A program made the position numbers and the translations under genes. The notes under the pieces were generated by a model that worked only from the letters and a program-made list of their open reading frames with translations, was not told the origin of the DNA and ran no database searches. 64,000 nucleotides of DNA from Pseudomonas helvetica (lineage in GTDB: Bacteria > Pseudomonadota > Gammaproteobacteria > Pseudomonadales > Pseudomonadaceae): assembly GCF_039908645.1 (NCBI RefSeq), contig NZ_CP150917.1, positions 53,501 to 117,500 on the forward strand. Direction: 5' to 3'. Position 1 is the first letter of the stretch, and the number at the start of each line of letters is the position of its first letter. Shown in pieces: positions 1-6,442 of the stretch.

Positions 1-1
1 G

Positions 2-379
2 TGTTCGCCGATGATCCCGATGATCAACGACAGTGAACTGGAAAGCCTGCTGACCGAAGCTCACGCGGCCGGTGCGCAGAGTGCGGCGTACATGATGTTG
101 CGTCTGCCGCTGGAAGTGGCACCGTTGTTCGAGGAGTGGCTGGCAGCCCACTATCCGCAGCGTGCAGCCCATGTATTGAGTTTGATCCGTCAAAGCCGCG
201 GCGGCGAACTGTATGACAGTCGTTTTGGCGCTCGTATGCGCGGTGAAGGACCGTTCGCCGATCTGTTGGCGCAACGCTTCGCCAAAACAATAAAACGTCT
301 TGGGCTCAATCAACGTGAAGGCTTCAACCTGGACTGCACAGCCTTTTGTCCGCCCGGGGCTCAAATGTCGTTGCTTTAG
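2..379 (+). CDS. PA0069-family radical SAM protein, C-terminal part
   Basis: The reading frame is open from the left window edge, so the true start lies upstream. The visible 125 or so residues begin in a region with the MIPMIND motif and continue through LRLPLEVAPLFEEW and HVLSLIRQSRGG. These resemble the C-terminal end of the radical SAM proteins related to spore photoproduct lyase that are annotated in pseudomonads as the PA0069 family. The iron-sulfur CxxxCxxC motif would be upstream and is not visible, so the enzyme class is inferred from the C-terminal resemblance only. Reaction and substrate are unknown. The gene ends 243 bp before the carbonic anhydrase gene. Confidence 0.7.
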   Translation, partial: CSPMIPMINDSELESLLTEAHAAGAQSAAYMMLRLPLEVAPLFEEWLAAHYPQRAAHVLSLIRQSRGGELYDSRFGARMRGEGPFADLLAQRFAKTIKRLGLNQREGFNLDCTAFCPPGAQMSLL

Positions 380-622
380 CAACAATTGGCCTATGGTGAG
401 TAGTGAAAAGCGTTGTGTGTTTGTCCGTCAGTCACGTTTTTTTTAACCTGGAACGCACGTTCTAGAGCAGTTGATTCAGTTTGAGTTAAGTTTCGGTGGG
501 TACCTTGCTCATCAAGTGACTGGATGGTCACTGATCGGCGATCTGGATGTTTCCTTACCAGTCGCTGGCTTTATCCCAGGTAAATCGGGAAAATTTCCCT
601 ACTCCGTCAAAGAGGATGAATC

Positions 623-1354
623 ATGAGTGACAAGGATAAACAGCCGTTGGCTGCGTCGGCTTCCGCCCTCCCTGTGGCTGAAAGCGCCGATGCAGCGCTG
701 CAGCATATCGTTGACGGCTTTTTACACTTCCACCACGAGGTCTTCCCGCAACAGGAAGAACTCTTCAAGAAACTCGCCACGGCTCAACGGCCCCGAGCGA
801 TGTTCATTGCGTGCGCGGACTCGCGCATCGTTCCCGAATTGATTACCCAAAGCGCTCCTGGCGATCTGTTTGTCACCCGCAACGTTGGCAACGTAGTGCC
901 GCCCTATGGCCAGATGAACGGCGGGGTTTCCACGGCCATCGAATATGCAGTGCTGGCTCTTGGCGTGCAGCACATCATCATTTGTGGGCATTCCGATTGC
1001 GGTGCCATGCGTGCTGTACTCAATCCGCAAAGCCTGGAAAAAATGCCCACGGTCAAAGCCTGGCTACGCCACGCCGAAGTGGCAAAAACCATGGTCCAGG
1101 AAAACTGCCATTGCGCTGACGAAAACGAAAGCATGCAGGTGCTTACCGAAGAAAACGTCATCGCCCAGTTGCAGCATTTGCGCACTCACCCTTCAGTGGC
1201 CTCGCGCATGGCCAACGGTCAGCTGTTTATCCATGGCTGGGTCTACAGCATCGAAACCAGCGAAATAAAAGCCTACGACGCGGATAAGGGCTGCTTCCTG
1301 CCTCTGGATGGCAGTCATCCGATTCCCGTGGCGACGCCCAAAGCGCGCTTCTAA
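623..1354 (+). CDS. can: beta-class carbonic anhydrase
   Basis: 243 residues. Carbonic anhydrase interconverts CO2 and bicarbonate in the cytoplasm. The zinc-site signature of the beta class is complete: C64-x-D66-x-R68 (CADSR) and H123-x-x-C126 (HSDC), with the NVGN segment between them. An N-terminal extension of about 25 residues precedes the catalytic domain; no signal peptide is seen. The start follows AGAGGA at a good distance. The SulP anion transporter starts 89 bp downstream on the same strand, and this pairing suggests that bicarbonate is the shared substrate (inference). The symbol is given by family and not by a verified orthologue. Confidence 0.93.
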   Translation: MSDKDKQPLAASASALPVAESADAALQHIVDGFLHFHHEVFPQQEELFKKLATAQRPRAMFIACADSRIVPELITQSAPGDLFVTRNVGNVVPPYGQMNGGVSTAIEYAVLALGVQHIIICGHSDCGAMRAVLNPQSLEKMPTVKAWLRHAEVAKTMVQENCHCADENESMQVLTEENVIAQLQHLRTHPSVASRMANGQLFIHGWVYSIETSEIKAYDADKGCFLPLDGSHPIPVATPKARF

Positions 1355-1443
1355 ATCCTCCTAAACACCTTGTCTGGTCTGGCCAAGGCTGCTGAAAAAG
1401 CGGTCGGGCTTCGCCACGCCTGAAGAATCTCAGGAGAACGCTC

Positions 1444-2982
1444 ATGCGTGCTGCGCAATTGAAAGCTGTTTTGCCACGGGAGCTGCTGGCTTCGGTGGTG
1501 GTGTTTCTGGTCGCCCTGCCCTTGTGCATGGGCATTGCAATCGCTTCCGGCATGCCGCCGGCCAAGGGCCTGATCACCGGGATTATCGGTGGTCTGGTGG
1601 TCGGTTGGCTGGCCGGTTCGCCGCTGCAAGTCAGTGGTCCGGCTGCGGGGCTGGCGGTACTGGTCTTTGAACTGGTGCGCCAGCATGGTGTGGCGATGCT
1701 TGGGCCGATTTTGCTACTGGCCGGGTTTCTGCAACTGGTGGCAGGGCGTTTGCGGCTGGGCTGCTGGTTCCGCGTGACGGCGCCAGCGGTGGTTTACGGC
1801 ATGCTGGCAGGCATCGGTGTGTTGATCGTGCTGTCGCAGATACATGTGATGCTCGACGGAGTCCCTAAACCCTCAGGCCTGGACAACCTCAGCGGGTTTC
1901 CGGCGGCTGTTGCCCAAGCCTTGCCGACCCTGGGTGGCGGGCTGGGTTGGCAGGCCGGTCTGCTTGGGCTGTCGACGATTCTGGTCATGGGACTGTGGGA
2001 GAAATTTCGCCCGCAAGCGCTGCGCTTTATTCCTGGTGCGTTGCTTGGCGTTGGATTGGCGACCCTTGCCAGTCTGGCGCTGGCATTGAACGTCAAGCGG
2101 GTCGAAGTCCCGGCTAACCTCGCCGAGGCAATTGACTGGCTGAAACCGGCCGACCTGTTGAATTTCGCCGACCCCAACCTGCTGATCGCCGCCTTTGCCG
2201 TGGCCTTTATCGCCAGCGCCGAAACCCTGCTTTCGGCCGCTGCGGTCGATCGCATGCACAGCGGCGAGCGTTCGGATTTCGACCGCGAACTGTCCGCCCA
2301 AGGCATCGGCAACATGCTCTGCGGTCTGGTCGGCGCTCTGCCAATGACGGGCGTGATCGTGCGCAGTTCAGCCAACGTACAGGCCGGCGCCAAAACGCGG
2401 TTGTCGGCGATTTTTCACGGTGTCTGGCTGCTGGCATTTGTGTTGCTGTTGTCCAGTGTGCTGCAAAGCATCCCGGTTGCCAGTCTGGCAGGCGTGCTGG
2501 TGTACACCGGGGTGAAACTGGTGGATTTGAAGGCGTTTCGCGGACTGGGACGGTATGGCCGGATGCCGATGATTACCTACGCGGTGACCGCGCTGGCGAT
2601 TATCTTCAGCGACTTGCTGACCGGAGTGCTGGTCGGTTTTGGCTTGACCCTGGCGAAGCTGGCCTGGAAGGCTTCTCGACTGAAAATCAGCCTGATCAAC
2701 CTTCCGGCAGAGGGCGAAATGGAGTTGCGATTGATGGGGGCTGCGACCTTTCTCAAGGTGCCGGCGTTGACCCGGGTGCTAGGGGCTATTCCGGCGGGCG
2801 CGACGGTGCATGTGCCGCTGAATAACCTGAGTTATATCGACCACTCATGTCTGGAGTTGCTTGAGGAATGGGGGCGGGCCAATGCCAGCAAAGGCTCGAA
2901 ACTGCTGATCGAGGCGCGCGGATTGAAGCGCCGGCTGGAGGGGCGATTGCGGACGACCGTAGGAGTGGGTTCCGCGGGATAG
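1444..2982 (+). CDS. SulP-family anion transporter with STAS domain
   Basis: 512 residues. An N-terminal block of hydrophobic segments (about residues 15-400) has the SulP family pattern, including GLITGIIGG and the QVSGPAAG segment. It is followed by a cytoplasmic STAS domain (about 410-500, containing LNNLSYIDHSCLELLEEW). The family moves sulfate, bicarbonate or other anions in symport with Na+ or H+ or by exchange. The substrate cannot be read from sequence, but the adjacent carbonic anhydrase gene favours bicarbonate. The ATG is preceded by AGGAGA. The gene is followed by a REP palindrome into which an IS110 element has inserted. Confidence 0.9.
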   Translation: MRAAQLKAVLPRELLASVVVFLVALPLCMGIAIASGMPPAKGLITGIIGGLVVGWLAGSPLQVSGPAAGLAVLVFELVRQHGVAMLGPILLLAGFLQLVAGRLRLGCWFRVTAPAVVYGMLAGIGVLIVLSQIHVMLDGVPKPSGLDNLSGFPAAVAQALPTLGGGLGWQAGLLGLSTILVMGLWEKFRPQALRFIPGALLGVGLATLASLALALNVKRVEVPANLAEAIDWLKPADLLNFADPNLLIAAFAVAFIASAETLLSAAAVDRMHSGERSDFDRELSAQGIGNMLCGLVGALPMTGVIVRSSANVQAGAKTRLSAIFHGVWLLAFVLLLSSVLQSIPVASLAGVLVYTGVKLVDLKAFRGLGRYGRMPMITYAVTALAIIFSDLLTGVLVGFGLTLAKLAWKASRLKISLINLPAEGEMELRLMGAATFLKVPALTRVLGAIPAGATVHVPLNNLSYIDHSCLELLEEWGRANASKGSKLLIEARGLKRRLEGRLRTTVGVGSAG

Positions 2983-2990
2983 ATAACAGT

Positions 2991-3011
2991 GTGGGAGCGG
3001 GCAAGCCCGCT
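2991..3011. repeat. Left half of a REP palindrome interrupted by the IS
   Basis: GTGGGAGCGGGC, then AA, then GCCCGCT. This is the first part of a typical Pseudomonas REP hairpin. The remaining arm, CTCCCACAGG, is found on the other side of the insertion sequence from 4178. Joining the two sides gives a perfect 12-bp-arm hairpin with a two-base loop. Confidence 0.9.
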
Positions 3012-3013
3012 TG

Positions 3014-3019
3014 TATGTT
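3014..3019 (+). promoter_or_regulatory. -10 half of a junction promoter (left end)
   Basis: TATGTT lies just inside the left end. In the integrated form no good -35 sits in front of it. In an excised circle it would lie exactly 17 bp downstream of TTGTCC at 4159-4164, counting through the CT core. Start of transcription would fall near 3026, the base of the first bridge-RNA stem. Each hexamer matches the consensus at four of six bases. Confidence 0.55.
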
Positions 3020-3025
3020 TAGACT

Positions 3026-3203
3026 TGAAGGGGTGGGTGGGACTAAAAGCCCGATTCTGACTCTAGCCAGTACAGACCGTGGGAGACTTCGTCCCACCCC
3101 TTCTACCCAAAAGCGCCAATAAGGAATTCATCGGCAAGGCCGACGATAGAGACAAGCCAGCGCAACGGTAGACCCCAACAAGCTCTTAAACCCTAGCTCC
3201 GAG
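3026..3203 (+). ncRNA. Candidate IS110 bridge RNA (seekRNA)
   Basis: Located in the left noncoding end directly before the transposase gene. A perfect 11-bp stem (GAAGGGGTGGG 3027-3037 with CCCACCCCTTC 3093-3103) encloses two candidate target guides. AAGCCCG (3047-3053) equals the seven bases left of the CT core in the REP target. GTGGGAG (3079-3085) is the reverse complement of CT plus the five bases right of the core. A second region holds candidate donor guides: ATAGA (3146-3150) matches the element's right terminus at 4171-4175, and ACAAG (3178-3182) is the reverse complement of CT plus the first three bases of the left end. The spacing within the two pairs is nearly equal (32 nt each). 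The ends are estimated from the predicted start and a size near that of the IS621 RNA as I recall it (about 177 nt). Confidence 0.75.
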
Positions 3204-3211
3204 GATTCGTC

Positions 3212-4174
3212 ATGACAATCCTTACTTCGCAAACGGTCGTGGGTGTTGATGTGGCCAAGGCCGAGGTGCTCGTCTATCGCGCCGATCTGCAAACCACACA
3301 AGCCATCCCCAATAATCGGGCAGCACTCAAACGCTGGCTCAAGACGCTGCCCGCCAAAAGTGGCATTGCCGTCGAGGCCACCAACATTTACCACTTGGAC
3401 ACGGTTGAGTTGGCCCATGAGTTGGGTCATCAGGTCTACGTCGTGGACGGTTATCGCTTGAGTCATTACCGCCGCGGTGTCGGCCAACGAGCTAAAAATG
3501 ATCCGTGCGATGCCCGTCTTCTGGCTCGGTATCTGGCGCATGAACAGGCTGGGTTACGCGCTTGGAGCCCGCCGCCCAAGGCTTACAAGGCCCTGCAAAG
3601 CCTGCTTCATCGACGGGCAGCACTGATCAAGGCGCGTGTCAGTCTGGCTCAGAGCTGGGCCAATGAGCCGCGCCTGGAAGAAGAGCTGAAATGTCTGATG
3701 GGGACGTTTAAGCACTCGGATTTGGCCATTCAAAAAAAGCTGCGTGACCTGAGCAAAGAGGCCGGAGCCGCCGAAAATATTGAGCGTTGCAAGGCCATTG
3801 AAGGCGTCGGTGTACTGACGGCAACCGGATTTGCGACGGCTTTTTTGCGTGGCGAGTTTAAGGACAGCAATGCCTTCATCGCTTTTTTGGGCATGGACTT
3901 GAGGGTTGATGACTCGGGAAAAAAGACGGGGAGTCGCAGTCTGACCAAGAAAGGGGATCCGGAAATACGGCGTTTGGCCCACAACTCGGCCATGGCCGCC
4001 TGTCGTTCAGCGACCTGGAAACCCTTTTATGAAGGGTACCTGGCCAGAGGTTTCAAGAAGACTCAGGCCCTGGTAATCCTTGCCCGAAAACTCGCCCGGG
4101 TGGCGTTCGCCCTGATGAAAAACCAGAGCGAATACCAACCGAATCGACCGTTGCAGGGTTGTCCTGCAACATAG
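3212..4174 (+). CDS. IS110-family transposase (DEDD/serine recombinase)
   Basis: 320 residues, a normal length for the family. The N-terminal RuvC-like domain has the acidic set D13 (GVDVAK), E55 (AVEATN), D97 and D100 (NDPCD). A predicted helical linker around residues 125-190 is followed by the C-terminal Transposase_20 domain (AIEGVGVLTATGFAT, about 195-280). A serine in GSRS (241 or 243), before a basic KKG segment, is a candidate for the catalytic serine of this domain. The frame is intact, so the enzyme may be active. It is expected to form a tetramer with the bridge RNA and join circle and target at the CT cores (family knowledge). The stop lies three bases from the right end. Confidence 0.95.
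   Translation: MTILTSQTVVGVDVAKAEVLVYRADLQTTQAIPNNRAALKRWLKTLPAKSGIAVEATNIYHLDTVELAHELGHQVYVVDGYRLSHYRRGVGQRAKNDPCDARLLARYLAHEQAGLRAWSPPPKAYKALQSLLHRRAALIKARVSLAQSWANEPRLEEELKCLMGTFKHSDLAIQKKLRDLSKEAGAAENIERCKAIEGVGVLTATGFATAFLRGEFKDSNAFIAFLGMDLRVDDSGKKTGSRSLTKKGDPEIRRLAHNSAMAACRSATWKPFYEGYLARGFKKTQALVILARKLARVAFALMKNQSEYQPNRPLQGCPAT
4150..4170. repeat. Perfect hairpin in the IS right end
   Basis: GTTGCAGG (4150-4157) and CCTGCAAC (4163-4170) form an 8-bp stem with a five-base loop. It overlaps the last codons of the transposase and includes the -35-like TTGTCC of the proposed junction promoter. Confidence 0.7.
4159..4164 (+). promoter_or_regulatory. -35 half of a junction promoter (right end)
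   Basis: TTGTCC, 13 bases from the right terminus. In a circular intermediate it would be 17 bp from TATGTT at 3014-3019. Outward or circle-junction promoters of this kind are known for IS110 elements; this pair is inferred from spacing. Confidence 0.5.
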
Positions 4175-4177
4175 AAT

Positions 4178-4188
4178 CTCCCACAGGT
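4178..4188. repeat. Right half of the interrupted REP
   Basis: CTCCCACAGG completes the REP arm begun at 2991. The CT here repeats the CT at 3010-3011 and marks the right boundary of the insertion. Confidence 0.85.
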
Positions 4189-4208
4189 GTTCGGTTTTTA
4201 CAGTTGGA

Positions 4209-4859
4209 TCAAGCCGCAGGCTGATCCAGTTCCAGGCCTACGCCCAGCTGGCGCGACAGGCATGGCCAGCGCTTCCAGGCGGCGCCGGTGTCCGGGCTGT
4301 TGAGTTTTTCCCGGTAGGCTTCGACGGACTCCAGCGCGAAGCTTTCTTCGTTCAGCATCTCATCAACGGCGTGATGCACAGCCTCATCCAGTTGATTGGC
4401 GAAGTCCTCGCCGATCAGTTGGTGGGCAATCAGGTTGGCGACAGTCATGTCCAATGGGATCAGTGGCTGGCCGAAATGTTTGATGTAGAGGTCGTTAACC
4501 TCTTCTACCAGGCGATGTGCCAGGTAGGCTTCGTCCAGCAGGCCATCCAGGCCTTCGTGACCGGCCATGATTGCCGGTGGCTGGAGGAAGAACTGCTCGG
4601 CGATTGTCAGCACCGGTTTGATCTGCGATTCGATCCCCGCTTCGCGCGCTACGTCATTGGCAGCGTCGAGCAAGTCCGGCACTTGTTCTATATAAGCAGT
4701 GACAAAACGGGTCATCACGCCCTTGGCGTCGATGTCTGGCAATTGGATGGATGAATGCAGGTGCGGCAATTGGACTTCCAGCTGACGGGTCAGCTGACCG
4801 GTTTCGGCTTCATGTTGTTGTGCACGTTGAATCTGCTCGCGCAATGCGGCGGTGTTCAT
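4209..4859 (-). CDS. Conserved hypothetical protein
   Basis: 216 residues, from the ATG at 4859. That start is preceded by GGAG at a good distance; the longer frame to 4901 adds 14 residues with no ribosome site. The protein is acidic and helical, with no signal peptide, no membrane segment and no catalytic motif that I recognise. Notable segments are EQFFLQPPAIMAGHEGLDGLLDEAYLAHRL (about 92-121) and the C-terminal AAWKRWPCLSRQLG. It resembles a conserved Pseudomonas protein encoded beside the cox genes, but no function is known to me. It is transcribed divergently from coxB across a 370-bp gap and convergent with the transposase. Confidence 0.75.
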   Translation of the reverse strand: MNTAALREQIQRAQQHEAETGQLTRQLEVQLPHLHSSIQLPDIDAKGVMTRFVTAYIEQVPDLLDAANDVAREAGIESQIKPVLTIAEQFFLQPPAIMAGHEGLDGLLDEAYLAHRLVEEVNDLYIKHFGQPLIPLDMTVANLIAHQLIGEDFANQLDEAVHHAVDEMLNEESFALESVEAYREKLNSPDTGAAWKRWPCLSRQLGVGLELDQPAA

Positions 4860-5063
4860 GAAAACTCCAGGAAACGAAGGCAAGGAAATAGGGGAAGACA
4901 TAAGTTAGCCTGCTTATAAACGTGGCTAAGACGTATTTGTCATAATTATTTCACCTTTCATGCCGCTGCGTTATATCGATTTGCCATCACCGATCCCACA
5001 TCCTTCTCCATCCGTGGCCTGTGGCGCAAGTGTCAGGTGTTTCAGCTCATTTACGCCATCGCA

Positions 5064-5091
5064 TTGCGGGGTCGCACTCGCTGTCTATACT
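5064..5091 (+). promoter_or_regulatory. Candidate RpoS-type promoter of the cox operon
   Basis: CTATACT at 5085-5091 is the textbook extended -10 of RpoS promoters. TTGCGG lies 16 bp upstream at 5064-5069. Transcription would start near 5098, leaving a leader of about 135 nt before coxB. Starvation and RpoS control of the aa3 oxidase is reported for P. aeruginosa (established knowledge); this site is predicted only from its sequence. The rest of the 4860-5232 gap shows nothing I can name. Confidence 0.5.
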
Positions 5092-5232
5092 CGGATCTGA
5101 ATGGAGTTAGCTGATGACGCCCGACTGCGTAGGCAGCAAGGCCCGGCGATTCAAGTTCGTAGTCTGAAAAAGCCGCTCCCTTGCCGTCGGTGTTAGCCGG
5201 CGGGATAACAAGAACGATAAGGGGAACCCGCA

Positions 5233-6360
5233 ATGATGCGACATCCACATGTCTGGATGGGCCTCCTGTTGTGGTCGATTTTCGGTCAGGCGCAAGCGGC
5301 CTGGACTGTGAATATGGCGCCTGGAGCGACTGAAGTCAGTCACGCAGTATTCGACCTGCACATGACCATTTTCTGGATCTGTGTGGTGATCGGCATCATC
5401 GTTTTCGGCGCCATGTTCTGGTCGATGATGCTGCATCGACGCTCCACCGGGCAGGTGGCTGCCAAGTTCCATGAAAGTACGACGGTCGAGATCCTCTGGA
5501 CCGTGGTGCCTTTCATCATTCTGGTCGCCATGGCCGTTCCGGCGACCGCGACCCTGATCAAGATGTATGACACCAGTGAGCCGGATATCGATATCCAGAT
5601 CACCGGTTATCAGTGGAAGTGGCACTACAAGTACCTGGGTCAGGACGTCGAGTTCTTCAGCAACCTGGCCACCCCGCAAGAGCAAATCCACAACAAAACT
5701 GCCAAAGGCGAAAATTACCTGTTGGAAGTCGATCAGCCGCTGGTGCTGCCGATCGGTGCCAAGGTGCGCTTTCTGGTGACCTCTGCCGACGTCATCCACT
5801 CGTGGTGGGTGCCGGCGTTTGCGGTCAAGCGCGATGCAATTCCAGGGTTCGTCAACGAAGCCTGGACCCGCGTCGACAAGCCCGGCATCTACCGTGGCCA
5901 GTGCGCCGAACTGTGCGGCAAGGACCATGGCTTCATGCCGATTGTGGTCGACGTCAAAACCCAGGCCGACTACGACACCTGGCTGACTGAGCGCAAAGCC
6001 GACGCCGCCAAGCTCAAGGAGCTGACCAGCAAAGAGTGGACCCTCGACGAGCTGAAGGAACGCGGCGACAAGATTTATCACACCACCTGTGCTGCCTGTC
6101 ACCAGCCTGAAGGCCAGGGTATGCCACCGCTGTTCCCGGCACTCAAAGGTTCGCCTATCGCGACCGGGCCAATAGAAGACCATCTGCATCGTGTGTTCTT
6201 CGGCAAACCCGGCACCGCCATGGCGGCGTTCGGCAAGCAGCTGTCGGAAGTCGATATCGCCGCCGTCGTGACCTACGAACGAAATGCCTGGGGCAACAAC
6301 AAAGGCGACATGGTCACCCCTAAAGACGTACTGGCCCTCAAACAGGCGGCAAGCAAATGA
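5233..6360 (+). CDS. coxB: Cytochrome c oxidase subunit II with fused cytochrome c domain
   Basis: 375 residues. A signal peptide (about 1-23) is followed by two membrane helices (about 44-66 and 88-108) and the periplasmic CuA domain. CuA ligands are visible: H189 (HSWW), C224, E226, C228 (CAELC), H232 and M235. A C-terminal domain carries a covalent heme site C286-x-x-C-H290 (CAACH) with the distal MPPLFPAL segment, so this is the form that receives electrons from soluble cytochromes and has its own heme c. First gene of the oxidase operon; coxA follows after 82 bp. The start follows AAGGGG. Confidence 0.96.
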   Translation: MMRHPHVWMGLLLWSIFGQAQAAWTVNMAPGATEVSHAVFDLHMTIFWICVVIGIIVFGAMFWSMMLHRRSTGQVAAKFHESTTVEILWTVVPFIILVAMAVPATATLIKMYDTSEPDIDIQITGYQWKWHYKYLGQDVEFFSNLATPQEQIHNKTAKGENYLLEVDQPLVLPIGAKVRFLVTSADVIHSWWVPAFAVKRDAIPGFVNEAWTRVDKPGIYRGQCAELCGKDHGFMPIVVDVKTQADYDTWLTERKADAAKLKELTSKEWTLDELKERGDKIYHTTCAACHQPEGQGMPPLFPALKGSPIATGPIEDHLHRVFFGKPGTAMAAFGKQLSEVDIAAVVTYERNAWGNNKGDMVTPKDVLALKQAASK

Positions 6361-6442
6361 CCCGGTCTATTGCGTGTTCCCTTGAACGCTTGGGGCTAAT
6401 CACCCCGAGCCGTCCAGCCCACCCGTTTGCAGGAGACAGGCC

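Larger units (their letters stand above)
3010..4177 (+). mobile_element. IS110-family insertion sequence inserted in a REP
   Basis: About 1168 bp. The ends were inferred from the interrupted REP: a CT dinucleotide is present at both junctions (3010-3011 and 4178-4179), and deleting 3010-4177 restores a perfect REP hairpin. There are no terminal inverted repeats. There is a long left noncoding end (about 200 nt) and only three bases after the transposase stop. This is the layout of the IS110 group proper (as in IS621) rather than the IS1111 group. The absence of a target duplication apart from the CT core also fits the family. The insertion lies between two convergent genes, so it probably disrupts nothing. 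Confidence 0.9.
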
